From positions 248,001-312,000 of the forward strand of contig JAGLME010000015.1 of the NCBI GenBank assembly GCA_023140195.1: a stretch of DNA of 64,000 nt. Direction: 5' to 3'. The translations under genes and the position numbers were made by a program. The DNA comes from Thermoplasmata archaeon (lineage in GTDB: Archaea > Thermoplasmatota > Thermoplasmata > RBG-16-68-12 > SOIM01). This document shows, piece after piece, positions 9,074 through 18,694 of this stretch. A model generated the notes under the pieces. That model saw nothing but the letters and a program-made list of their open reading frames with translations. It was not told the DNA's origin and made no database searches. Numbering within the stretch: position 1 is the stretch's first letter; every line of letters starts with the position of its first letter.

Positions 9074-9409
9074 AGACGGGATAATAGTGAGGCGAACCTG
9101 CTAGCTGTTGAGACCTTCCCTATGAACTAAGACCTATCCTTGGGGTTGGGGACGATGTTACTTTCAGTGGGTACAGCCAAATGGGTCTCTTAATCGAAAG
9201 GTACGCAACAACCAAAAGGACTGGGAAGGGCGAAAGAATCTCCATCCCGAACGCCGTCGTCATGAGGAACGTGACCGTGAAGATGTCTCCAGAACTCGGT
9301 TAGGACATGGCAACAACAAACGGAATGAGCTAAGGTTCTTATCAGATTGGAAAACCAGTGTCGAAAGCCTTTTAAGTTGTCGAGAATTCAAAACTGCTTA
9401 GAGGATAGA

Positions 9410-9670
9410 ATGCGTTGTGAAGATTGTGACAATGAGGTTTCCCTCGAGGCTCAGTTTTGTCCGTTCTGCGGAGTCGAAATACGAACGACAACGAAGACTG
9501 TGGGTACGATCGAAGAAGCTGGGAGAAGGACAGTGGACCTGGGAAAGAAAGCGGTCGAGAAAGGAAAGCCGGTTCTAAAGGACGCCGCCCGCTTGACAGG
9601 AAAAGCTCTTGGCAAGCTGGGCTCTGCCACTAAGAAAGCTGGGAACAAGCTCAAGGGTACTGAAGAGTAA
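9410..9670 (+). CDS. Zinc-ribbon protein with Lys/Ala/Gly-rich amphipathic tail
   Basis: MRCEDCDNEVSLEAQFCPFCGVEI CxxC-N-CxxC; tail KKAVEKGKPVLKDAARLTGKALGKLGSATKKAG. Confidence 0.65.
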   Translation: MRCEDCDNEVSLEAQFCPFCGVEIRTTTKTVGTIEEAGRRTVDLGKKAVEKGKPVLKDAARLTGKALGKLGSATKKAGNKLKGTEE

Positions 9671-10028
9671 TCGAGTAAACTGAGATACCCAGATCGCCCG
9701 TAAGACTCATTGACATTGAGGGAACGAACAGAGAAGTCTCTGCCCTTCGGGTCGACAGTGTTCTTGCTCATTTATCACGTATTGGTAAGAATGGACAACA
9801 ATAGTGTAAAGAGTGCTCAGATCAGTGAGGTAGGTGGCTCTCCTCCGCGAGAATTGCTCCGAAATCATTAAGTCGGCTTCTCAAATCAGGAACCGGATAT
9901 CATGGGAAATGGAGAAATTGTCGTCGGAAAGAAGGTCATAAGACCGTCTTGGTGGAATCGAAGGAGTGTACTAAGTTCACGGTGCACAAATATGAGGAAC
10001 AGAACCCAAGACTATAGGACATTCTGGC

Positions 10029-10598
10029 TTGCTTGGAGTCAGATTTGAAGAAGCAATAAATATGCTTCAGAAACATGTATTTCCTGAGAAGATGGACGAA
10101 GAGGGCCCTCAAATGGATTCCGAGATTGATCTACACCTGAAGAAGAAGGAAGTCGTCCGCAAACTGGCCGAGCTGTCACAATATGAGGAGGACCTGAAGT
10201 CGAAAGAAGCTGATCTCCGAGAATTGCACCGCAGACTGTCTCAACGAGAGGATGAGATAGAGAAGAAAGAGGAGCACCTATCCCTATGGGAAAAGGAACT
10301 CAGGGGGATAGCCGCGCAGGTCGCCGAAGAGAAGAGAATAATGAAAGAGACAGTCGAGCCGGATGAGATGCCTACTATGGCGCCCGGAGATGCCGAAATT
10401 CCTGTCGAGGAGAAGGAGAAGACAGCCATATGGGCCGAGAGTCTTCCAGAAGTAGAACCGATACAAGAAGAACCCATGGAGGAGGAACAACTCATATCGG
10501 ACGACCCAATAGAAAAAGATAGCGAGCAAGATGTCCCTAGAGAAGTCCCCTTGAAAAAGGTCAAAAAGAAGAAAAAGAGGTTTGGGCTGTTCAAATAG
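10029..10598 (+). CDS. Coiled-coil acidic protein with basic C-terminus
   Basis: Long heptad-like charged helix, terminal KKVKKKKKRFGLFK; likely start Met downstream of 10029. Confidence 0.5.
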   Translation: MLGVRFEEAINMLQKHVFPEKMDEEGPQMDSEIDLHLKKKEVVRKLAELSQYEEDLKSKEADLRELHRRLSQREDEIEKKEEHLSLWEKELRGIAAQVAEEKRIMKETVEPDEMPTMAPGDAEIPVEEKEKTAIWAESLPEVEPIQEEPMEEEQLISDDPIEKDSEQDVPREVPLKKVKKKKKRFGLFK

Positions 10599-10604
10599 AA
10601 AGAA

Positions 10605-10631
10605 TGTCGTCGTTCTTTTCGAAGTGCGACA
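10605..10631 (-). repeat. Dispersed palindrome copy (minus strand TGTCGcacTTCgaaaaGAAcgaCGACA)
   Basis: Minus-strand sequence nearly identical to 20229-20255. Confidence 0.65.
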
Positions 10632-10635
10632 TAAA

Positions 10636-12240
10636 TCACTGGGATACCAATCTTCTTTGAAAGCGAAGCCCGAAGCCTCCTATCGGGTCCGCGATGGGTG
10701 GAGAAACCTCATGCTCTTCTCTGAAGTGTGATGATAGACATCCCCTGGAATCAGACAACAAACGACCCTCCCTATGATCCCCAACGTCTATTACCCTTAT
10801 GACGTCATGAAGCTCGAAGGCCTCACCATCCTTCCACTGACCAGTGACCTTCATATCCACCTCTTCTGAAACGGATACTATGGCCTGCACCGCAGAGCGA
10901 CTGAACTTGACCGTAAGGGTTGTGTCATTTTGTATGCCCCACCATTCGGGTTCGATGACCTCGTTCAGCAGAAGAGATGTTGGGTCAATGTCCTCGGCCA
11001 TGGCATTCTCGGTTGTGATGTAGGCTGTGATCCATCTTCCTCCGGACTTGAGGTTGAGGGTATTGGGATCGATATCCAATCTGGCTTCGGCGTGAGCGGT
11101 CCCCTCGATATAGTAAACCCGGTTTCCGGATGTGGTGCACATATTGATTCCACACATCGCGAAATACCGGAAGTGAACGGTACCGATTACAAACGTTGAC
11201 CAAGTGGTACCATCGTACCAAACTATGTTGTGTCCAGAGATCTCTGATGCGCCTGCGTAGATTCTGTTCTCGAAGACGAAACCTCTTGTGAAGATCTCAT
11301 AGGACAGATTCTCGCCAGTCCAAGTCATTCCGTCCTGTGTCTTCCAATGCCATCCCCATCGGTAGCTCAGGGCATGAAGATGACCACTGTAGTTCACTAG
11401 TCCGAATATGCCGTGTCCGCCCAGCTTCCATTCCGTGTCACCGTCCACCGCTCCGCCCAAGGAATACCACCAGGTGTTGTTCGAAGGGTAGTATCTAAGA
11501 ACCGAAGCAGAGTCATAGGTGGAAAGATACAGATTTCCGTTGAATTCTTCGAGCTTGGCTCCGTCGTCGAATCTGCCGATATCTGCACGAGAATTGTTCG
11601 TCCAATGCCAATCTTCGGCAGACATACAGGGTGCGTTGTCACAATACTTCACAAAGAAGTAGTTCGAATTCCCCGGTATGGATGTACATATGGTTCCAGC
11701 AGCGTACAGGCGGTCGTTGAAGACCTTGAAATCTTCAATCCAACCAGAGACGCTCGTGGACGAAAACCAAACATCCTCGGGTATTGAACCGAAGGTTGTA
11801 CCGTCGAAATAGAGAAGCGGTCCAGTGGTTGAACGCTTCGTGCCCCTATTCCCCCAGAATGCAACGCCTCCGTATGTGCCGGACGAATACACAAAGTACA
11901 CACCTGCGTCTTTCCACTTCGTGCAGACATCGGTCACTGGGTCATACCTGTAGATGTAGGGATGGTTCGATGCACTCGCGGAACCAATGTAGAGATAACC
12001 TTGATACTCGAGCATTGTCGTGAAAATGTCACCGTCAGGAACAGAACATGGGAGAACTGAAAGCTCATCTTCATTGACGGTCATGGGATTGCTGTGTTCA
12101 GCGAGATCAGAGACTCCCCTCGTGAGGCTGTCATTGGCCAAAACAGAAGCAGTCAAAGTGGTACTGATGATCAAAGAGCTGCTCAATAGCACAAGGATGA
12201 TTCCTGATATGCTACCCCCCTTTCTGCGAACCTCACACAT
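10636..12240 (-). CDS. Exported surface protein sharing its C-terminal domain with the 18695..20191 product
   Basis: Signal peptide MCEVRRKGGSISGIILVLLSSSLI; C-term LDIDPNTLNLKSGGRWITAYITTENAMAEDIDPTSLLLNEVIEPEWW. Confidence 0.7.
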   Translation of the reverse strand: MCEVRRKGGSISGIILVLLSSSLIISTTLTASVLANDSLTRGVSDLAEHSNPMTVNEDELSVLPCSVPDGDIFTTMLEYQGYLYIGSASASNHPYIYRYDPVTDVCTKWKDAGVYFVYSSGTYGGVAFWGNRGTKRSTTGPLLYFDGTTFGSIPEDVWFSSTSVSGWIEDFKVFNDRLYAAGTICTSIPGNSNYFFVKYCDNAPCMSAEDWHWTNNSRADIGRFDDGAKLEEFNGNLYLSTYDSASVLRYYPSNNTWWYSLGGAVDGDTEWKLGGHGIFGLVNYSGHLHALSYRWGWHWKTQDGMTWTGENLSYEIFTRGFVFENRIYAGASEISGHNIVWYDGTTWSTFVIGTVHFRYFAMCGINMCTTSGNRVYYIEGTAHAEARLDIDPNTLNLKSGGRWITAYITTENAMAEDIDPTSLLLNEVIEPEWWGIQNDTTLTVKFSRSAVQAIVSVSEEVDMKVTGQWKDGEAFELHDVIRVIDVGDHREGRLLSDSRGCLSSHFREEHEVSPPIADPIGGFGLRFQRRLVSQ

Positions 12241-12408
12241 CTCAACTCCACCAGTATCGGAATTGTCTGGCTTGTATAAGACGACGCTTGTTCTGAATTC
12301 CATATGCTTTTAAGGAAACTCGCCCGTCTCTGCATAGCGCGAATCTGAAAGGACGATTATTGACGTGTATCCATTGGCTTGAGTTCTGCAACGCACCCGG
12401 TCGTTCGT

Positions 12409-12873
12409 CTACTCTGATTGGGCCGTCCCACCTTTCGGTTCCTTGACTCCTTCTCCTCTCCTCGCGACGGCACCCATCCCGATCAGGGCCACGATTAGGA
12501 GGACAACGTTGACTATCAGTCCCACAGAGAACCAATTCTCGATATCCGGTACACTGATCGGACCTGGATGATTCAACCAGGAGTAGATTGCGATGATCGC
12601 CTCGACGACAACGAATGGAAGTGCCACAAGAATGGAGGTGTGTCTTCTGTCGGCAGCCAATGCCTTCGCTTTCGCCAAGGGGAGGTATCTCTTGCATCTC
12701 GGACACATCTCCAGTTTCTGCTCACATTGCTCGTGCAGAGCGAGACCGCACCAGTCACATTCGGTTGCCTTGTTCCCCGAAGCTATTTCGGAACCGCAGA
12801 CCGCACAAGGCTCAAGCTGCTGGACTTCCTCCCTGACTTCCACCTCTGGATCCACGTAGGACTCCTTTTCCAC
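12409..12873 (-). CDS. Zinc-ribbon/RING-like protein with two predicted TM helices
   Basis: CAVCGSEIASGNKATECDWCGLALHEQCEQKLEMCPRCKRY plus hydrophobic segments. Confidence 0.65.
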   Translation of the reverse strand: MEKESYVDPEVEVREEVQQLEPCAVCGSEIASGNKATECDWCGLALHEQCEQKLEMCPRCKRYLPLAKAKALAADRRHTSILVALPFVVVEAIIAIYSWLNHPGPISVPDIENWFSVGLIVNVVLLIVALIGMGAVARRGEGVKEPKGGTAQSE

Positions 12874-14823
12874 TCAGACCACCTCTTTCACCCTCTCACT
12901 CTCTTCGGTCTCAGGAGGGCTCTCAGCAATCCCATCCCCGACGACTTCTTCCATCTCCATCTCCTTTTCTTTTTCGAGGAGGGTTTCTTCCACTTCTCTT
13001 ATCTTCTTTCTGGCCATCAGGAGAGGTCTCTTGTAGCCTACCACTGCTCCGATCATCATGACGATTATCATGAAGATGACGGCAATCCAGGGTTTGTAGT
13101 TGGATCCGTAAACCACTATCCCGAGTGACTGCGGTTCGCCGGTGTTGTTCAGATTGTCAGTGCTGCGGTAATAGATGGTGTGCCCTCCAACACTGTCGAA
13201 CCTGAAAGGTCCTGTGTACGTTCTCCAGTCCGTCTCATCGTCCAACCTGTATTCGATGACTTCAACCCCGCAACCTCCCCGATCATCGGCCGAGAGTTCG
13301 AACTCGGTCTCGAGCTCCACATATGGAATTCCATCCCTGTCCAGTCTTGGCTCTCCGATGTGAACCTGAGCTTGGGGGGCGGTGTCATCCACATACACTG
13401 TACGGTTATTCGTGATTTCCGCATTTCCAAGGAAGTCGACAGAATACCATTCGATGAATCTCAATCCGTCCGTCGTGCCAAGACCAACTAGGTCGCCCTG
13501 AGAGTAGTCAGTCCAAGGCCCCCAATCAAACACCAACTGAAAGACCCGGTAACTTGTCCGTTCTCTTCCGACTGCCAGCTCTGGCTCGTCATCTCTGATC
13601 CATTCAATATAGATGGGGGTCGCTGGGTCCAGGCTTTTTATCCAGGCAATCCCACCCGACACATACTTCGGCTCGGTGACGCTCAATGTGGCAATTGGTG
13701 GAGAATCGTCCACTATGACTTGTCGAACGTTCATATCTTCCAGATTTCCAAGGCTGTCAAAGCTGGAGAAGTTGATATAGTGAACTCCTTCACCAGCAAT
13801 CGTGAATTGTCCCGTTTCCGAATAATTCCACGGACCCAGACTGTCGACATAGTACAGGACATGCGCCCAATCGGCGACGTGGCTAATCACTAATCCCAAG
13901 GGAGTTGTCGATTTGATGTAGAGGTCTGGGCCTTTGTAATGGTAAGGATCTCTTGGAAGGAGTGATGTAATGGGACCGGGAAGAACGTCGAGTTCAATGG
14001 TCACCCTATTATTGATCTCATTCGTTTCGGTAACGTTGTCATAATAGTCCACTGTTATGTTGAAGAAGAAATGTCCGGCTGATGGAGCTGTCCACGAGAA
14101 GTTGAAAGGTCCAACAGAACTCCCTGCATCGATTGTTGACGCCGTGTCCTGGCCGATCACTCCCGATGCATTGCCTAACACAATCGTATTCGGTTCAGAG
14201 ATAAGGGGTCTGCCAACGTTTGCGATGTTGGACGAAATGGTTGCTGTGCTGAATGAAGCGACCGCCATCGGCGGGAAATAGGGTACGCCATTGATCCTGA
14301 TATCAGTGGGTATCAGATCCACACTTGAGCACACGACATCCCACTGTTGCGAGTTGTTGAAACCTCCTCCGCTCACCCAATTCATCTCGTTGTTGTACGA
14401 GCCTCTTGGAGATACTGGATCGCCTGCAGACCCCGTTCCGTTGCTCGTCGCATTCTGGGCCAGGTCGCCTGAAGGTGTGCAATCAACCTGAATCCTGTAT
14501 AGGTCTCCATCAGTCCAGTTTGTCTCCCTTTGATCCCAAGGAAGGGTGTAGGAATAGAAACCGCCCATCGTGCCGACAGGGTCCCAAGTTGTGTTTGAAG
14601 GGAAACCCTTCCAGGTGGCATTATGCTGTACCCAGACACGGAAGTTCGTGTCATAAGAGAGAAGAAGGCCATCACTGTCGAAGATCATGCCCCAGATGTA
14701 TTGGTCGTCATCCGCGGCTCTGACTGTCTCAGTGAAGAACAAGGGCACTGCAAATGAGAACACTGCAAAAACCACCAGCATCGCTCCCACTTTCTTGACC
14801 ATTTCTTCCGACTGCCAATTCAT
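12874..14823 (-). CDS. Exported CARDB-type repeat protein with C-terminal membrane anchor
   Basis: Signal peptide, SNIANVGRPL...VDYYDNVTETNEINNR CARDB-like segment, Ig-like OmpL47-type repeats, C-terminal TM. Confidence 0.75.
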   Translation of the reverse strand: MNWQSEEMVKKVGAMLVVFAVFSFAVPLFFTETVRAADDDQYIWGMIFDSDGLLLSYDTNFRVWVQHNATWKGFPSNTTWDPVGTMGGFYSYTLPWDQRETNWTDGDLYRIQVDCTPSGDLAQNATSNGTGSAGDPVSPRGSYNNEMNWVSGGGFNNSQQWDVVCSSVDLIPTDIRINGVPYFPPMAVASFSTATISSNIANVGRPLISEPNTIVLGNASGVIGQDTASTIDAGSSVGPFNFSWTAPSAGHFFFNITVDYYDNVTETNEINNRVTIELDVLPGPITSLLPRDPYHYKGPDLYIKSTTPLGLVISHVADWAHVLYYVDSLGPWNYSETGQFTIAGEGVHYINFSSFDSLGNLEDMNVRQVIVDDSPPIATLSVTEPKYVSGGIAWIKSLDPATPIYIEWIRDDEPELAVGRERTSYRVFQLVFDWGPWTDYSQGDLVGLGTTDGLRFIEWYSVDFLGNAEITNNRTVYVDDTAPQAQVHIGEPRLDRDGIPYVELETEFELSADDRGGCGVEVIEYRLDDETDWRTYTGPFRFDSVGGHTIYYRSTDNLNNTGEPQSLGIVVYGSNYKPWIAVIFMIIVMMIGAVVGYKRPLLMARKKIREVEETLLEKEKEMEMEEVVGDGIAESPPETEESERVKEVV

Positions 14824-14905
14824 TGCATCTCCTCCCAGTGAAACGGAATCTTACTGGAGTACATCAAGTTTCCTCAGATGTGATTTGGGGATACACGGTT
14901 CACTC

Positions 14906-17806
14906 CTACCACCCCACGAACGTGAACCTCCCCAATACGATGCCTGACATGGAAATCTGAAAACCTTCTGACACCTGGACAACCGAATCGTACACTCCAG
15001 ACGGCATTTCTCCCGCATGGAACTTCCACATCTCGAAAACCATGTAGGCCATTCCAACCACATTCGGAATGTTGTCGCAGAACCAATCCAGGGAATTGGT
15101 ACCCGCTGGTTTCAAGGGCAAAGCAAATGTGCCCGATCCCGCCTGGTAGATTATTGTGAACACACCGACGCTGTACGTGCTGCTCCCCGTTCCACCGGCT
15201 GAGTCCAGTGGAATGACCATGTAGTAGTACTCGCTGTTCTGATTGCCGATGATTCCCGCATCCCTCCAATACGTCTTAGTCGTGTTCGCTATTGGAGACA
15301 GCGAGAGATCGTGGAGACCGTCCCTCTTGTCGCTTCTGAAGACAAGATATCGATCAGCACCGACTGGAGCAATCCAGCTCAGATTGACGTCGTTTCCTTC
15401 GATCGAGGCGGATAGGCTCTTTCTGAATATGACCGAGTCTCCCAGTCCTTCCTGGAATCTAATCATCGATGCGGGGGAACCTACGAACGTGTACGTTGCC
15501 TGCAAGCTCAGTGAAATCTCATATCCCTCGCCCATTCTCGCTGGAGAGTCGTTGATGCCGGGACCCATCGAGGGATAATGGCTCACCCAGTGACCGTTCA
15601 AGTCCATCCACCTGATGAGATCGACATTTGGGATTCCAACGGCATAATCGCTAATGTTCTGATCTTCGAAGGGGTCCAGCGGTAGAGAGAAAGCGTTCAA
15701 ACCGGAAATGAATGATCTTGTCCATTTGCCGGCGGTGTTGCTGGTGATGCTCATGTTTCCCAGCCCATTCACGGCTCTCACGACATAGTAGAACTCTCTT
15801 GGAGCACTCAGGTTGGCTGCATCAACGTCCGTCCAGTTCGTTCTGAGCGGATCGGTATCGGCGGACGTGTCGTAAGCCGGGGTGGAGAAGTCGAATTCCC
15901 TCTGGTCGGTGCTTCGATAGATGAGATAGTGGTCTATCGAGGTCGAGTTCGAGACCGTCCAATTCAGGAAGATGCCGTCGTTGTCTGTCACCTGTGCGGT
16001 CAGGTTAGCAGGTGGCGGTGGTGGGAGTGGAGGGCTTTCCACCATGAATTCGATCGTGTGGAAGTTGTTGTTCTCAGATAATTCGGATATGGCGTCTCCG
16101 TAGTCAACTTCTATCGTTATTTCATATGAACCCGGGACAGGCGGAGCCGTCCAGACGCCCTGATGCAAAGAAGACTTCTCTACCCTGCCCAACGGTGGAA
16201 CCACTCCTTGATAGAAGGGAGAACCGGGAGATGTCGAATTGTAGAATGCTACACTGGAAGTCAATGTCGCGGCTTCTCCTCCGTTGTACACCTTCGCGGA
16301 TATCGTGTTCATGCTCCCTGCAAGTACACGCGTTGCCGTGGAGGGTGTAACTTCCATGGGCATGTAGTCAGGAAGAACTATTCCACTCTCGTACCATCGC
16401 AGGTAAACATCAAGATCGGGCCCGCTGCCAAGCAAACCGCTCGGGTCGGTCCACACGACGACCACATTGCCAAGATTGTCCGCGTCCAGCCCGGGACGTT
16501 TGGAGGGTTGGTAATTGTCAAGGAGGTCATTGGTGAGGGACATTGTGTCATTCCAGATTCCGGTGAGGGCATCCCATTTCTTGTAGAACACGTCTCCTCT
16601 GTTGGGGCCTGCCCCGTCAACGTCGCTTGTGTCGATCCAAGCAATGTGAACATTCCCTCCGGGATCGGTGCAGATTCTGGCATCACTCGAGTATCCTGTG
16701 TTCGCCGGATCATTCGATACGAGAACTCTTGGTTCCCACTCTTCTGTTGTTGAATTCAATTTCCTGTAGAATATGTCAGCATCAGCTCCACTTCCGCTTT
16801 GCTCGCCTTGATCCTCCCAGATAATGTGAACGTTCCCAAAGATGTCCGACGCAATGCCCCAGAAGTTCGTAGCAGTCGAATCACTCTCGTCGTCGTCGTT
16901 GACATGGGAAATCGGACCCCAAGTGTTAGTGTTCACATCAAGTCTCCTGTGAAAGACATCTTGGTCACTTCCATTGGAACTGGCACCGGAGATGTTCGCG
17001 GCGTCCTCCCAAGCAACGTGTACATTTCCAGAGGGGCCAACAGCTATGTGGGGATTATCTGAGTTTGTCGAGTTGTCAAAGACCGCCATCCGCTGTCCCC
17101 AGAACTCCGTGGTTCCATTCCATTTCTTGTATTGGATATTGAGACCAGGGGAACTGGTGCGCCAAGTAAGATGCACGTTCCCAAGATGGTCTGCTGCCAG
17201 ACTGGGGTGGACATCGTGTAAGTTGCTAGGTTCATCCGTAGCGAGCACCCTGGCTCCCCATCCATTCGTAGTGGCATTCCACATTCTCCAGAAGATATCA
17301 GCGTTGCTTCCACTTCCGTTGAGGTCGCCAAACTGTTGCCATACGATGTGTACATTTCCGAATGAATCGGTCTCGACATCGGGGAGGCGTGACGATTCAG
17401 TGTTGTTTGCATTATCGTCTGTTATCAGAACTCTTGTCTCCCAAGACAGAGCCGTGGAATTCCATTTTCGATAAAAGATGTCCCCGTCTGGTCCGCTTCC
17501 GTCAAGGACTCCGTCGACCCACACTACGTGCACATTTCCAGAATTGCCTATTGACACGACTGGGCGTAGGGATCCATCGAGGTTGTCGATGCCGTCTGTG
17601 ACTAGAATCCTAGGATCCCACCAGCCCGCCTGTGCTGATTGACTTGAAAGTGAAGTGAGAACGACAAATACGTTTGGAATGATCAGAGCCAAGGCCAGTA
17701 GTCCAATGCCGAGTCTTCTTGAAGAAGTTCCAAGCGATTTGGCTTCTCTCATCTCCTCCATCATCCTCTCCGAGCTTTCAGCGCCGCCATTATCTGGTAA
17801 TGACAT
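14906..17806 (-). CDS. Large exported protein with beta-propeller-like repeats, CARDB-like and FN3-like regions
   Basis: Repeated GNVHVVWxD...DIFYRKWN units; ISELSENNNFHTIEF CARDB motif. Confidence 0.75.
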   Translation of the reverse strand: MSLPDNGGAESSERMMEEMREAKSLGTSSRRLGIGLLALALIIPNVFVVLTSLSSQSAQAGWWDPRILVTDGIDNLDGSLRPVVSIGNSGNVHVVWVDGVLDGSGPDGDIFYRKWNSTALSWETRVLITDDNANNTESSRLPDVETDSFGNVHIVWQQFGDLNGSGSNADIFWRMWNATTNGWGARVLATDEPSNLHDVHPSLAADHLGNVHLTWRTSSPGLNIQYKKWNGTTEFWGQRMAVFDNSTNSDNPHIAVGPSGNVHVAWEDAANISGASSNGSDQDVFHRRLDVNTNTWGPISHVNDDDESDSTATNFWGIASDIFGNVHIIWEDQGEQSGSGADADIFYRKLNSTTEEWEPRVLVSNDPANTGYSSDARICTDPGGNVHIAWIDTSDVDGAGPNRGDVFYKKWDALTGIWNDTMSLTNDLLDNYQPSKRPGLDADNLGNVVVVWTDPSGLLGSGPDLDVYLRWYESGIVLPDYMPMEVTPSTATRVLAGSMNTISAKVYNGGEAATLTSSVAFYNSTSPGSPFYQGVVPPLGRVEKSSLHQGVWTAPPVPGSYEITIEVDYGDAISELSENNNFHTIEFMVESPPLPPPPPANLTAQVTDNDGIFLNWTVSNSTSIDHYLIYRSTDQREFDFSTPAYDTSADTDPLRTNWTDVDAANLSAPREFYYVVRAVNGLGNMSITSNTAGKWTRSFISGLNAFSLPLDPFEDQNISDYAVGIPNVDLIRWMDLNGHWVSHYPSMGPGINDSPARMGEGYEISLSLQATYTFVGSPASMIRFQEGLGDSVIFRKSLSASIEGNDVNLSWIAPVGADRYLVFRSDKRDGLHDLSLSPIANTTKTYWRDAGIIGNQNSEYYYMVIPLDSAGGTGSSTYSVGVFTIIYQAGSGTFALPLKPAGTNSLDWFCDNIPNVVGMAYMVFEMWKFHAGEMPSGVYDSVVQVSEGFQISMSGIVLGRFTFVGW

Positions 17807-17960
17807 ATGTAAGACCCCGTATTAATGGAAATTGGTTCAATATTCAATGGTTTTGAGCGTTTTTCCCTATACTTACAGTCTTCCCAGGTTGCGTTATTTC
17901 GTCTCAGCTTTAATCAGTAGAGTCCAATAGCCGTATTCTCCTCCATCTTTTTTCGTTGAA

Positions 17961-18332
17961 TTGATCTCACGCGTTTCAAGTGTTTCGGTCATCAATGCAA
18001 TGAGTGTTCTGTGGCCTATTCCTTTCAGCAAACGGCACAGTCAATCTAGGGTGGGTCTCCCCAGACAAGCAGCAATCTATGCGATTATGACGAGACTGGA
18101 CGCACGGGGGGAGCCAAGTACTTTCCGACCTCTCTATTTCGGTGAATCTGGGAATCTTTCAGAGAGAGGTTTCTTGCGTTCCCATCACAAGTTTGGTTGT
18201 TGGATGAACGAAGCTGGCTCCGCACGGAATCTCTTCATAGCAATCTATACCATGCACCGGAGTACGGAGGCCAGAAGGCGAAATGTTGAGGCTCAGTTGA
18301 TCTCTATGTACAGCCCAACCTGCAACGATTGA
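17961..18332 (+). CDS. GIY-YIG-like nuclease-superfamily protein
   Basis: AAIYAIM...RPLYFGESGNLSERGFLRSHHKFGCW...NVEAQLISMYSPTCN. Confidence 0.6.
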   Translation: MISRVSSVSVINAMSVLWPIPFSKRHSQSRVGLPRQAAIYAIMTRLDARGEPSTFRPLYFGESGNLSERGFLRSHHKFGCWMNEAGSARNLFIAIYTMHRSTEARRRNVEAQLISMYSPTCND

Positions 18333-18507
18333 AGAGTCTGAGAGAATCTGTTCTATTCGACTCAATCTAATGCAGTACAGACAACTGGACCCAGAATTCA
18401 TTGGAGTATTGTGGAATCTTGTCACCCTGAAAATGTCGTACCTGGGTATCTACCCCTCTCGATTCAAAAACCACCTCTCCTGTGAGTGTCCCAAAAGCAG
18501 GATATTC

Positions 18508-18534
18508 TGTCGCACTTGATAATGAAGGAAGACA
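18508..18534 (+). repeat. Dispersed palindrome copy (TGTCGCACTTGataatGAAGGAAGACA, followed by T8)
   Basis: Resembles 20229 copy; T-tract follows. Confidence 0.5.
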
Positions 18535-18694
18535 TTTTTTTCTCAATTTTTCTACTAGCTTTGGGCGATTGAGGTGTCCCTGCATTGGTCAAAAGGTTGT
18601 TCCAGAGTTTTCTTATATCCAGTCTTCCATTCTTTTCTCAGGAGAAGACCATGGAGCAGAGGAGGGAGGGGATGAGACCTTCCGGAGGGGTTGC

